Source: Malachius bipustulatus (Eukaryota; Arthropoda; Insecta; Coleoptera; Melyridae). From it: DNA of 64,000 bases. Where the stretch lies: assembly GCA_910589415.1 (NCBI GenBank), contig OU342630.1:64600186-64664185 (forward strand). Direction: 5' to 3'. Position numbers and translations under genes: made by a program. Shown piece by piece: positions 1 to 11,605 of this stretch (positions are counted from its first letter, which is position 1; every line of letters starts with the position of its first letter). The notes beneath the pieces were generated by a model. It had not been told where the DNA came from. It worked only from the letters and a program-made list of their open reading frames with translations, and ran no database searches.

Positions 1-430
1 AAAATTCGGAAATTTCGGGTTTTTTCCGACTCATAGACGCCACTAATAATACCTACCTCCTACCTAATTAGCAAAAAATTAAATTTCGAAAAAATATATT
101 TAAGTACTTTTTCACTTTTTATTCTATCTTTTCGTTATTCCTATTACTTATAATTACCTGCTCTTTCTAAAGCCAGTCTTGAGGAGTGTGACTCTTACTG
201 CACCCTAAGACATAATTTTATATTAAAGAAAATTTTCGTACGATATGTAGAGATTATTTCAACTACAAAATTGTGTAACAGTTAGGGTTAGGTCAACATT
301 TTTGAAAAAAGAGGCATCAAAATAGATTTCTAACAAACAACCGAAGTGATTATTACTATAATAACAACTTATTTCCAAAAATTAAAATTTACTTGATTTT
401 AATTGAGTGATTAATATTTTCTAGTTACAT
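1..430. other. AT-rich DNA, no gene seen
   Basis: I see no open frame of useful length and no repeat structure in this stretch. It lies upstream of the sigma GST gene. Because the GST start codon sits 3 nt downstream of a good splice acceptor, part of this region may belong to a 5' untranslated exon or intron of that gene, but nothing in the sequence fixes this. Confidence 0.4.
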
Positions 431-1207
431 ACAGGGTGTTATGTAATTGAATGTCAATATTTAAGGGGGTGATTTTTGGGCCCATTTTAAGAAGAAAACT
501 TCATAAGAACGTATGTCCTAAGAGTCTTAACTTTTGAGATACAGGGTGGTAGAGTTTCATTAAAATAAATCATTTTTTCGTAATATCTGTAAAACCGCTC
601 TGAATATTTTAATCAAATTTCGTATTACGCATCAAGGGGCATTTTTTTATGTACCACGTTTCATTTTCTTTCCATTAGTGATGATGGTGCACGATCGTGC
701 AGAATTTTACCGGCATATTTTGGCAGACATTGATGGTACTCCACTGATTTCTGTTCAAATAGAAATAATTTTTGGAATCCCCATTCATTTCCAAGCAAAT
801 TTGATCACTTATTTTTTTTCAGCCCGATGCACGGTTTTCGCCTAAAAAAATAAAATCTGTTTCTCTACATGGTCACAAGATTGTCGTTGAATGACAATAA
901 AAAAATATAAAAATATGCAGGTAAAATTCTGCAAGATGTGACTAGTGGAGATAAAAGGAAACGTGGTACATTAAAAAATGCCCCTTGATGCTTAATACCT
1001 ATATCGAAATTTCATTAAAATAAACAGAGCGGTATTACAGATATGTATGTATGTATGTATTATGAAAAAATTATTTATTTTTAAAAACTTTACCACCCTG
1101 TATCTCAATAGTTAGGACTTTTAGGACATACGTTCTTATGAAGATTTCTATTTAAAATGGACCCAAAAATCACCCCCTTAAATATTGACATTCAATTACA
1201 AAACATG
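431..1207. mobile_element. Foldback (inverted-repeat) element upstream of GST
   Basis: The left end (from 431, ACAGGGTGTTATGTAATTGA) and the reverse complement of the right end (to about 1207) match over roughly 130 bp with few differences. The match continues inward, for example the block around 630-670 pairs with 960-1000. The whole unit would fold into one long hairpin. A short ATGT microsatellite (about 1042-1060) interrupts one arm. There is no coding capacity. The left end carries the CAGGGTG motif seen in many other foldbacks here; the right end has lost it. It probably lies in the 5' intron of the GST gene. Confidence 0.8.
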
Positions 1208-1252
1208 TAAAAGTTTTTATTTAATTTTCCTTTCCTTAATTACCTACATTAA

Positions 1253-2129
<877 letters not shown>

Positions 2130-3106
2130 ACAATATGTCACTATGCTTTAACCATTGTCTTGAACGAGCAGAAATGTAATTATTATGCTCGAAAATATAT
2201 TTTTATTACTACTATACGTATCAGGTTTTCTTTTAGGATAGCTCTGCTACTATGTAAGTATTATTTACATATAACGATTTTTCCAACAATGAAAATTTTT
2301 GGCTTATATTTATTGGGATTTTATCCAAAAGATTCTTGAACCACCTTGTGCTTATTTCGCCTATAGGGGAACAAACAGGGAAAAAATTGGGATTCTTTGA
2401 AAATTATTATTATTTAGGGTGCATATTCAAAAGGCCCGATATGATACTACAAACCTTAGACAGCTACAAACACATACTAGAGAGGCAAGAGGCAAGCGAC
2501 TGGTTACATGCGTCCGTTTACTATTCAGCCATCGCGCGAATTCGTTCACAATTAAATATTCATAATTCAATAACTACCAAACATACGACAAAAATTTATG
2601 TTTTAAAAACTTTTCTAATATTTTGGCTCTAATTTCTTCGCTGCATGTGTAAAGAAATTTTCAAAAATAAAAAAGTTTCTCGCTGACTGAAAATGTCAAT
2701 ACATTTTTGTGGAAATTTTCAATTACCTTTTGATTTCACAATCAAATATAAAAGTCCTCAAAATAACAAGGTTGTCGCCAAAAAAATCGCTTTTGTATGC
2801 ACTTCAATTTAGAAAAAAAAATGTTGATAGCTCAATTAGTTTTAAAGATATGACAATTTACTTTTTTTTTTGAAAAGCAATTTTTGTGAATTACTAATTT
2901 TTGAATTTTTTTTCAATTTAAAAAACCCTGACCTACCGAAAAAGGTCGTAAATGTCCATTTCTTGTTGGGAGTAGTCTAATACACCATCCCATAAGTGGT
3001 TATTATACGCCAAAAAAAAAAAACAATAATACATTTTTCATCTCATTTTGCTCCACTATTATGAATTTTTTGTTGCGTGTTAGTTATTACCTTATTTAAC
3101 ATAATA
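2130..3106. other. GST 3' flank, no gene
   Basis: AT-rich sequence follows the GST stop. An AATATA poly(A)-like hexamer lies at about 2194-2199. A 98-codon open frame at 2336-2632 has no recognisable domain and no splice context, so I do not call it a gene. No transposon ends were recognised here. Confidence 0.5.
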
Positions 3107-3834
3107 TTAAGGTATGTTTCCACCAAAGGAACATTGAGGAACTTTTATGTAGCCACAAGTTTCATCTTGTTTCTATAAACAAGAAACTTTCAGGAACATA
3201 CATAAACTTATCGTTTCCATTGAAGCAACTAAGTCGCCGGAAGTCGCTTTGTTGTTTGTGGCAACAGCAACTTAGAGCAACACCGTGTTTCCATTGACGT
3301 GAAAGTGTAAATTAAAACGTTTACTGTGTTTATAATTATTTTAGGTAATTATTTACATCCGCGGCTTCTAAGTTTCATCAATTTTTTCGGGACCGAGGAG
3401 CGAAATAGGGGTGCTGGGTGGGTAAGAAGCTAAAAACAGCCGTTGCAAACTAATATCAAGGTCACAACTAAGGCCTCTTTGACACTGCGGTCGAATTTCT
3501 ATTTTTTTATTCACTTTCAGGGCAAGGAAAATCTTCGAGATTAACAGTAGCACGATTTTTATTTTGAATTTTGCATTTGCATTCCAAAAATCATTGAATG
3601 TGGACTGGACACGATATGTGAAAGCGGATATAGCGCCAGTACGTCTCTGGCACGCTTCGAAGCGTTTGGCATTATCGTGAAGTGGCCAGAAGTGGTTATT
3701 TCCGTGATTCGCGGCATCTAATCGACGCCTCTTGTCAGGACCGCACTCTCAAAACCTTTTTTTAGGCCGTTTTGTGGTTTTGCCTTTAATTTGCAAAGCA
3801 AATGAATACCTTCCTGGTGTTGCTATATTAGGTA

Positions 3835-5169
3835 GGGGAGAAGGGGGCAGGTTCGGACATGGGGCAGTTCCGGACAGTTCAAATTTAGCGCCAATAAATA
3901 ATACTAGAATAACCAATCCCACAGCAGTTACACCCGCCTACAATTTAAATCCGTGGACAATCTGTTCTGTGATGTGAAATTAAAAAAAATTGATTTTACA
4001 TGAAAAATTGTGAAAAAGGGACTTATGATATAAGATTGAGCTACCTACTCGTAAGGTCATACACCTCGACTTTTTAAACTCAGGTAAGATTTGGTTGTTT
4101 CACTAGAAAGAATGCGGATTTCCATGTATATAACGCCACAAAACTGTTAGTATTGCACATGTCTGTAAAACTTATCGCATTTAAATTCAATTATGTGCAT
4201 CTGGGGCACGTTCGGACAATTCAGGCGGGGCAGTTCCGGACTGTCCGAATCTGCCCCGATCTGTACAAGCACAATGAATCTTCTTCATATAACATTGCAG
4301 GATGGTGCTAATAAAAAAAAAAAACAAATTCTACCAAAGCAGAAATCCCTATAGGGATGTCGTAAGGCATTCTGTAAGAAATTTTATCAGCAAAACTACA
4401 TCTTAAGAGCTGCAGCTGCTTAACTCTACTTAGAAAAACTCAGATTAATTAATATTAAGAATAAACTGGTCCTAGATGACACGTCATTATCAGATTCTGA
4501 CATAGATTAGATTTTTAAGCTGATATTGATAATATTGAATATTGCTGAACTTTTGGACGATTAACAAATAATAAGGGACGATAACTTGTTAGTGAAGTTT
4601 TTCAAAAAAAAAAAAAAAAAACTATCTATATTATATTGGAAAAGTTATGGAGGTATTAGAAAATGGAGAATTTCATCAGGTCAAATTTCAAAAGAAGTGC
4701 AGCCAAGGATTTATTTCCCTCAGATTGAGGATATTTCAGTTATCGAAAGAAAGCATATTATGTCTAAGCTGCCCAAATCGACCCAAACACCAGGAACTTC
4801 ACTAATAACATCATATTATTCTATTCAATGTAAATTTTTTTGGTTACGATGTTCAGTAATGCTATAAACATTATATTTCTTACCTAATAAATGTTCTTAA
4901 TAAAAGAAGTCCCTAAAAATTTTTTCATGTCCGAAACTGCCCCAGCCTTGTCCGAAACTGCCCCATAGTGGGGCACTTCCGGACAATTGCAACTTTTAAC
5001 AAAATCCTAAATTTCTCAAAAAAATAGCTAACTTATTTGTTTCTAAATCATAGCAAATGTAGAAAAATATCTGTACTTGCTAGTCGATTATAACTTTGCT
5101 ATTAAATTTTATTTTAGGCTGAAATATAAGACTTTGTAAAAAAGTGTCCGAACCTGCCCCCTTCTCCCC
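3835..5169. mobile_element. Nested TA-flanked transposon with GGGGAGAAGGGGG ends
   Basis: The ends GGGGAGAAGGGGGCAGGTTC (3835) and its complement (ending 5169) are perfect inverted repeats of about 25 bp. They are flanked by TA on both sides (3833-3834 and 5170-5171), as in the Tc1/mariner/pogo superfamily. Sub-terminal GGGCA...TTCCGGAC blocks recur inside both ends (3862-3876, 4205-4256, 4930-4982). The element is inserted inside the Harbinger-like shell. The interior is mostly non-coding; a possible transposase tail is listed separately. Confidence 0.75.
4586..4867 (+). pseudogene. Possible pogo-like transposase C-terminal remnant
   Basis: The frame reads YFPQIEDISVIERKHIMSKLP in its middle, which resembles the acidic C-terminal tail (FP..EDI.....I...LP) of insect pogo/Tigger-type transposases. 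It sits inside the TA-flanked 3835-5169 element, which fits that origin. No catalytic DDE motif is visible, and the upstream part is not open. This is a weak similarity judged by eye; it could be chance. Confidence 0.3.
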
Positions 5170-5188
5170 TATGTTCTCCACCCCTATA

Positions 5189-5665
5189 CAGGGTGATTCT
5201 TTTAAAGCGCCCATTAGAAAAAGTTCGACTTCTAGTTGATCTAGGAATCTGAAATTTGGAATTTAGGCAACATACATAATAATGAGTCGAAATGAAATAT
5301 TACCAAGATGGCGGCACATTAAAAAATGGGGAGAGGAAGTGCCATCTTTGTTTTTTTAAATGGGACACCCCATATTTTATTGCATTTTCAGATTGTCTGA
5401 GAAAATGTGATTACAATGGTACTTATAGTTGCAGTTTAAATTGAGTAGGGTATGAGTTATAAACAAGTGAAAATCGCCATTTTCGAAGTTCAAGGCCCTG
5501 TGCAACGAAAACGGCTCAAGATATCTGAAAACGGTTTACATGCCTCTATCTTAACTTTTCTTCTAGTATCCTACTGCATAGTTGAAATATTTATACAGGG
5601 TGAACAAAAATCTGTTAGTTTTCAGTCGAACTTTTTCTAATGGGCGCTTTAAAAGAATCACCCTG
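5189..5665. mobile_element. CAGGGTG-ended foldback MITE
   Basis: The ends CAGGGTGATTCTTTTAAAGC (5189) and its complement (to 5665) pair over about 40 bp. The left flank is TA; the right flank is AA, so the target duplication has decayed or is incomplete. The interior (about 5450-5600) carries the TTATAAACAAGTGAAAATCG...AAAACGGCTCAAGATAT module that recurs in foldbacks at 36.4, 38.9, 39.3 and 56.8 kb. It is inserted in the Harbinger-like element. Confidence 0.75.
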
Positions 5666-5729
5666 AAGGTGCCATAGTGAAACTGTAGCAGCCGCGGATG
5701 TAAATAATGACCTTATTACATAGTAGAAT

Positions 5730-5912
5730 ATGGAGAGAAAATATGAAATTGCATTAGCGGCGGCGGCATACATTGTATTATCTACCAAAAAGCGGCGGAA
5801 AAGAAAACATAAATGCCGGGTAAAGCCGAGTCTGCAAGAAAGAGATGACTTTGGTGTAGCACAGTTGCTTTTAGCGTCCTCAAGGAAGACGATTTATGCT
5901 CGGGAAGAATAA
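5730..5912 (+). pseudogene. Harbinger transposase N-terminal remnant
   Basis: A 60-codon frame begins with a short acidic/hydrophobic segment, then has a basic run (KKRRKRKHKCRVKPSLQER) followed by a GVAQLLL-like segment. That order matches the N-terminus of insect HARBI1-type transposases (hydrophobic helix, Arg/Lys cluster, then W/RV.P.L..R). No DDE catalytic region follows, so this is only a fragment. Its position inside a TTA-flanked element supports the call. Confidence 0.5.
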
Positions 5913-6249
5913 CCAATGGTAGGTAGTGTCCAAAATTTTTCTCGAATGTCCAGCTCTGACCTCGAATGGCTATTATGGGTCAGGTTGCTCCAAGAATTCA
6001 AAAAGAGGACACAAAAAGGACACGCGTGTCATAAAGTTTACTAAAAAAAATTATGTTCCTTTATTCGTTTCCACCGAGACGGCGAGAAGCAGCAACTTGT
6101 TTCTGTTTCCTTATGTTGCTGATTTTCCTTTGAAGTTTACCGCTCGAAGTGGAACATTCAGAAACTTTGTGGAACATTTTCGAAAAAAGGAAACGAAACA
6201 TAAAAGTTCCTCAATGTTCCTTTGGTGGAAACCAGGAAACATACCTTTA

Positions 6250-6719
6250 TGCTCTGCACGGTTTACCTTTATGCAACCAACAGCACTTACTAACTTACTA
6301 ATAAGTACTTACTAATAAGTAATAGTAGTAGTTAATGACCCATCAAAACATAATAAGCTATAATAGGCATCTTCCCCTTCCCATAAGTAGATTATTATTA
6401 TTTTACTTTGCCGTATTTTTATTGACATTGTTGTGTTAATCGCAATATTAATAATTAATTATGATTAAAACTCAAATCAACATTCAACGGCGATGCCAAA
6501 GTTATGCGATCGTCGACCTTCATTTAGCAGATTTTTTAAAATTCAAAAGTTAAGAATTTTGTTATAGAATTATTATAAGAATATATTATATTCTTATTTA
6601 TTAAATAAGAATGAATTTATTATGTATAAGCAACACAAACAGTATAAGTATAAAATTATAACCAATCCTTGGTAACTATTCAGAAATATATTGAATAATT
6701 TTTCGATATGACAACGTTG
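6250..6719. other. Intergenic DNA, no feature seen
   Basis: AT-rich sequence lies between the right end of the Harbinger-like element and the left edge of the duplicated unit. I see no gene or transposon ends here. Confidence 0.4.
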
Positions 6720-7159
6720 CACTCTAATCGCGACGCCAGCTCGTTTTTAAAACCGTCTAGTCTAGTAAGTAAACCGTTGACCGTTGTAGTTGGCGCTGTA
6801 GTCTGCAGTTGAAGGTTGTGTAACTAAAAACTGATTAGGCACATCCAGTGGCGTCACTAATAACAGATCTGGAGGGCCAGCCCACTATTATAATAACACA
6901 ATAAAAATATAATTTTATAGGTACAAAAATACACAAAATTGTTGTATTAACTTATAAATTAATAAACAGAAGTGTTATGTCAACGAGACAGCAATTTTCT
7001 TTTACCTTAAAATTGGTCTATCTTAAAATCAACTAAAAGTTTCTAAAACTTGAGTTTCCATTTTTTAAATTACGGATAATTTTTTTTTCTAAAATCGCCT
7101 GTTAAGATCACATGAAATTTCATCACTGTCATATAAAATTTTGATTTTGAAATCGTGAT

Positions 7160-8560
7160 TTATTAAATTATTAATGCTTGTATATTTGTTGCAGAAGTTT
7201 AATTAATTTAAGTAGTTATTTATCCTGCTTGTCTTTCGTTTTTCTTGCGTGACTCTCACATACCCACACATCGCACAATTTACCGTTTTTATCATCAAAC
7301 AATCAGACAAAAGTCAAACTAATTTTAATTACTGCAACAAATACAATAAATAAACATCGAAATAAACTACTAATTCACATTATGATTACTACTAACTGCC
7401 GTTCGTATGTATAGCTGTCACAAGGCTGACGTCGTAGGCTGCTCATCAATGACGTCACACAATTTGCTGGCACCTTGTTTGATAGTTTAACGTATTTAGT
7501 AGTATCATGAATAATTATAATTATTGTAGAAAAAATCGCGATACACATACACGGTATGTCAATTGCGTTTATAATTTTTTTACTACATATTTTGTTTTAC
7601 TATTTTGATCACTATTACGCAATGACGTCATACGGTTGTTTATAAAATTAATGTTAAATTTGATTGCTTTTTCCTTTTTTATTATTGTGTTTAAAGTGTT
7701 ATTATTACATGGGTGTCCCATTTAAAATTCAGAAGCTGCTGAAATATTCTGAAAAACATGGCAAATCGAGATTTCTTATTTTATGAAAGAAACTATATTG
7801 TTTTTTCATATCATTCGGTATTTAGAATCAAGGAACCAAAAATCTATATCATATTAAAAAAAATTCAAATTTTTATTTTTTTTAACCGAAAGTCATAAAA
7901 AATGTTTTTCCAATGTTATTGATTTTTGGTTTTCGTATTTTTTTATACCAAACGACATAAAAATTCAATGTGGCGACCATAAGAAAAACAAAAGTTGACT
8001 ATGAAAACTCTGGGATTTAGTTGGCCGTGAAAATTTTTAAAACGTCAAATGGATAGCTGTTATTGACTTATTCAAGCCTACAAAAAATTATTTATTTATT
8101 TTTGACAATAAAAAAAAATATGAGCAATCTCATGAGTAGTCTTCCAACCGCGTGACGTGAGAAGACCAGAACGCAGCCTGCGCAGTCACCATCTACTATT
8201 GAGTTTTCACAAACCGACATTAACGAAATGCGCGCCTTCTACATCTGTCCGCCTCTACGAAATGTATAGTTTCTAAGTTTCAAGTTAAAAAAATATTTTT
8301 CATTGTAACCCAATGCAGAAATTTCCCACAAGTCAATACGTTTCAAATTTCATTCTACAAAATAAAATTCTCTCATTTTTACCAAATAGATTTCTAATCA
8401 GTTTTAGAATTTTATCGATCACCCGATAAGCAATCACATGCTGCGTCTTTGTAAATTCATCGAGTATTTAGGTATCTCTACAACACTGAACGCTGAACCG
8501 AAATTAGCGCAGTCAACGCACACTCGTACACCCTGAACTACGAAGTCTCGGTTCTTGATA
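7160..8560 (+). promoter_or_regulatory. Conserved upstream block with TGACGTCA octamers
   Basis: This part of the duplicated upstream region keeps perfect CRE/ATF-type octamers TGACGTCA at 7450-7457 and 7623-7630, plus a near match TGACGTCG near 7429. Copy 2 has the octamer at 40070, 40412 and 40840. The last of these aligns with a decayed site near 8153 in copy 1. There is no gene here. A regulatory role is inferred only from motif recurrence and position upstream of the gene. Confidence 0.3.
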
Positions 8561-8572
8561 CGCCACTGTTTT

Positions 8573-8588
8573 GGTTTCGGGGAAACCC
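8573..8588 (+). promoter_or_regulatory. Conserved GGTTTCGGGGAAACCC dyad (STAT/kappaB-like), copy 1
   Basis: This is an inverted repeat, GGTTTC-GGG-GAAACC. It contains a STAT-type TTCNNNGAA core (8576-8584) and a GGGGAAACCC stretch resembling an NF-kappaB site. It is 41 nt upstream of a TATA-like box. The identical 16 bp and the same spacing occur upstream of copy 2 (40941-40956). Binding is not shown by the sequence. Confidence 0.4.
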
Positions 8589-8629
8589 TGATTTAAAGAT
8601 ATTCTGGCATGTCAATTGTCTTTCATCGT

Positions 8630-8637
8630 TATAAATA
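8630..8637 (+). promoter_or_regulatory. TATA-like box, ZNFX1-like copy 1
   Basis: TATAAATA lies in a roughly 110-bp block (8560-8670) that is unusually well conserved with copy 2 (40927-41040), while sequence on either side is more diverged. It is a candidate core promoter for the downstream gene. No transcript evidence is available. Confidence 0.35.
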
Positions 8638-9127
8638 TCACGGTCATCGACTATGAACATTTAATTATAGCAAAGATACACGTAAGCGTAAAGTGATTGG
8701 ACATCGTCAGAGCTGGGACACTGGGGATGTTGGGAAGTGCTGGACAAGCTAATAGTTAATATTAAATAATATAAGGAACTGTGCCGTAGTTGTGCTACTA
8801 ACTCTTGTGATCAAAGGAAAACTTCGTTCTTGGTTCTTGGTTACAACAAGCAACGAGTTACCTATATCAAGTTTCAAGGTAAAACTTTAACGGCGACAAG
8901 ACTACAACACATAGGTAGTGAGTGAGTAGTGAGTAAAACCACAAGCACATTGCACATTGCCCAGGATAGCTGCATCAGCTGCTATACCAACGCCAACAAA
9001 GTACCTACTTATTGTTGGTAAGTTATCGGGATCGGGTGTTATCTGATTTTATCAGATTTTTTTTTTATTGTTCATTATTGTTTGATGTTTGATGGTGTCT
9101 ATTGTACGGGTGTGGTTAATGTACCAG

Positions 9128-11595
9128 GTAAGTTTTGTTGCTAATTATTTCGGATTCTTGGATTAATGCAATTCAAACGTGGGAGGAATGTTATCTAATA
9201 ATAAGTTTAAAGCTAAGTTGTGATCTAGTTTGTAGTCCAGTAAAAGTAGGATTTAATTATGCAATTCATGCGGAAAACAAAATATTTTGTGTAGGGGGGT
9301 TGGGTGGTCAAAATGAGAGTCTAAATTCCAAAAATGCGACCTCCTACCCCTTGCGAATAAGCCGCCATATTGGTTTTAAGGGATGACTGGTTTTTTTGCA
9401 CTTTACGACGTTAATTCGCATTTTACCGAAAAAAGTGTCATTACTTACTTTATTCAGAAAAACATTCTCCACAAATTTGCATATGTGACATTTTTTCGTA
9501 TTTGCAATATTTAATGACCTACAGGTGATTAATTAAGAACAAGGGGGATGAAAAATTGATATTTTCGGAATAACTCCTTTTTTTCAATCGCAATCCAAAA
9601 AGTGTTCCCACAAAACTTGTAGCTCTTACAATTACGAACATTTACATAGCAATATCTCATTAATCGGACCGATTATTGTTGCGCAGTAGCACAGAACAGT
9701 AGTGCGTCGAAGTCATTAAGGTGAAATCGGGCCCATTAGGTCTCTCAGATAAGCGATAACCCACGTCGACTCGCGCCAAATAGGGCTGCCGTATATAGAT
9801 AAGATTTGGTCTTGTTGCATAATTTTAATTTAATTTCTTTATTGGTGTCCGAAATTGCTGGTATTTCGCTAGGTGATTTTCTGTTCGACCCGAGGATAAT
9901 GCCTGCTGTTTGAGATTTCATTCCACTTTTCTCTGTAGGTAAGTGGTTTTTCATTTTCTGTGCACTTTCTGAACACAACAGGGCTTTAAAGGTCTGAAGA
10001 GCCTTAAATTTTAAGGAAAGTTAAAGAAAATAACCTGACCAAAGACCTGACTTAGAGTGGAGGGGAGCTAGTGGAAGGGAACTCAGGGTGTCGAATCAGC
10101 AAAGGTCAGCCGCCAGGTCCCTATACTTCAAGATAACTAATTTTTTTGTGCGGATAATTGAAGTAGGTACCTTTAAAATGAGGTCTCACATTTAAAGGTC
10201 ACTCACAGGTCTCACACCATTTAAAAAATTGAAGTTGACAGCGACTGCAATATGTCATCTTAGACATTTGACAGATCAGTTTTACATCAAAAAGTAGTAA
10301 AATTCATGCCACTTGATTTAGATCTTGCACCAAAGTCTACCCTTCTACCCGTACACTCGATGTATTTGTCCTGTCTCCTGTAGAATCCCCACGGTTTTGT
10401 AGGTGCGACAAGTAAAACACAGAGGCTGAATTGCTCTGGTTGTCTGTTTATCATTTAAAATTACAACCACCAGACACCAGTTGGGATAAATAATAATTGC
10501 TACTTTCTTATAGTATATGTAGGTATTGTTTGCCTGACTGATGTGACACGCTGATGAGTTCATAACAAGGACGAAACGGTACCGTCCATGTCTTCAGTTT
10601 CACCCAACGTGCTGTGCGAAAGATTTCTAATTTGTTCTGCAAAAAACCTTCAGTGGCAAGTTGAATATTAGAACCTAAATCCCAAGATCAAATCTTGTAT
10701 AGAATTTTATTGCTATGAATAATTGCGATAATACTAGGTATAGTTACTCCTGAAAATATGTTGTCACAATCTACATTGAAGACGCTTATTTTTTTCTTGA
10801 CAAAACACTTTTCAACAGTGTTTAGATTCCTTGATCCATGCAACAACCTCTCAACAAGACAGAGCTAGACTTCTTGCTAATACTCAACATATAGTGGTGT
10901 GGTGATTGACTAAATGCTCTTCCATCGCATTTCGCTTAGGCTGTGATTTCTCGTATCCCCTTCATTGCCGATGAGGAAAAGAAGTAACTTCGAAAGGATT
11001 GCATGGTCTGTCGTGTCTGTTCAGTGCTGGTCCCGATCTCTAAGGTCTGCCCAAATTTTAGTAATTTAATTAGAGAACCTGTGAGATGTTCTAGATATGA
11101 TGGAATGACATTGACTTCATGGCAAAAGGGGAAATGCTTGCTATGGGATTATACCTGTACAGATACCTAGACAGCATCTTACCTTAATTCCACTTCCTTG
11201 AATCCTGGATATGATGCTAATACTGTAGAATAAAAAAAATCACATACTTTCTTGAGGATAGATTTATTTTCGTTCCTATCAGACAAGGAACTTCAGGAGT
11301 ATGAGGTACTGCAGCTTTGAGTTTTCTGACATCGGTTGGTTAGAAAATTACCAATGTTACAAAGGAATCCTCTGTAGCATTGCTCTGTAAAGAAGCAACA
11401 CAGCTTCAATGTTGGGAACACTTCCACCTAGGATGAAGTTTGCTGAAATTTTTATTTGTGATCCCTTTACAATATTTACAATGTCTTTTGTTTCTTGTTT
11501 ACACCTGTTCTCATTTCTTTAACTCAATAAAAAATAAATTATTGACGTATTATAATATTTTTAACATTTATAACATTTACTTTCTTCTTTCCTAG
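9128..11595 (+). other. Probable 5' UTR intron of ZNFX1-like copy 1
   Basis: A donor of the form ACCAG|GTAAGTT at 9127/9128 is conserved in copy 2 (41323/41324). The acceptor CCTAG|AATCTTTGAA just before the start codon (11595/11596) is also conserved (44664/44665). The simplest model is a non-coding exon ending at 9127 spliced to the start-codon exon. Between them, about 9290-9720 is an insertion absent from copy 2 whose ends I could not define. A block at about 10259-10320 is inverted relative to 43910-43970. No coding gene is seen. Confidence 0.4.
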
Positions 11596-11605
11596 AATCT
11601 TTGAA

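Larger units (their letters stand above)
3110..6246. mobile_element. PIF/Harbinger-like DNA transposon with nested insertions
   Basis: The ends AGGTATGTTTCC (3110) and GGAAACATACCT (to 6246) are inverted copies flanked by a perfect 3-bp target duplication TTA (3107-3109 and 6247-6249), as known for PIF/Harbinger elements. The inverted match continues inward with decay for about 150 bp (for example AACATTGAGGAACTTTTATG near 3130 and its complement near 6200). A remnant resembling the N-terminus of a Harbinger transposase lies at 5730-5912. Much of the interior is occupied by two later insertions (3835-5169 and 5189-5665), and the rest of the transposase is missing. Confidence 0.75.

Noticed and set aside
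2336..2632. 98-codon frame downstream of GST
   Set aside because: No recognisable domain, no splice or poly(A) context, and ordinary intergenic composition.
5926..6315. 129-codon frame
   Set aside because: It reads through the right terminal repeat of the Harbinger-like element; the inverted counterpart exists at 3110-3300, so the openness is accidental.
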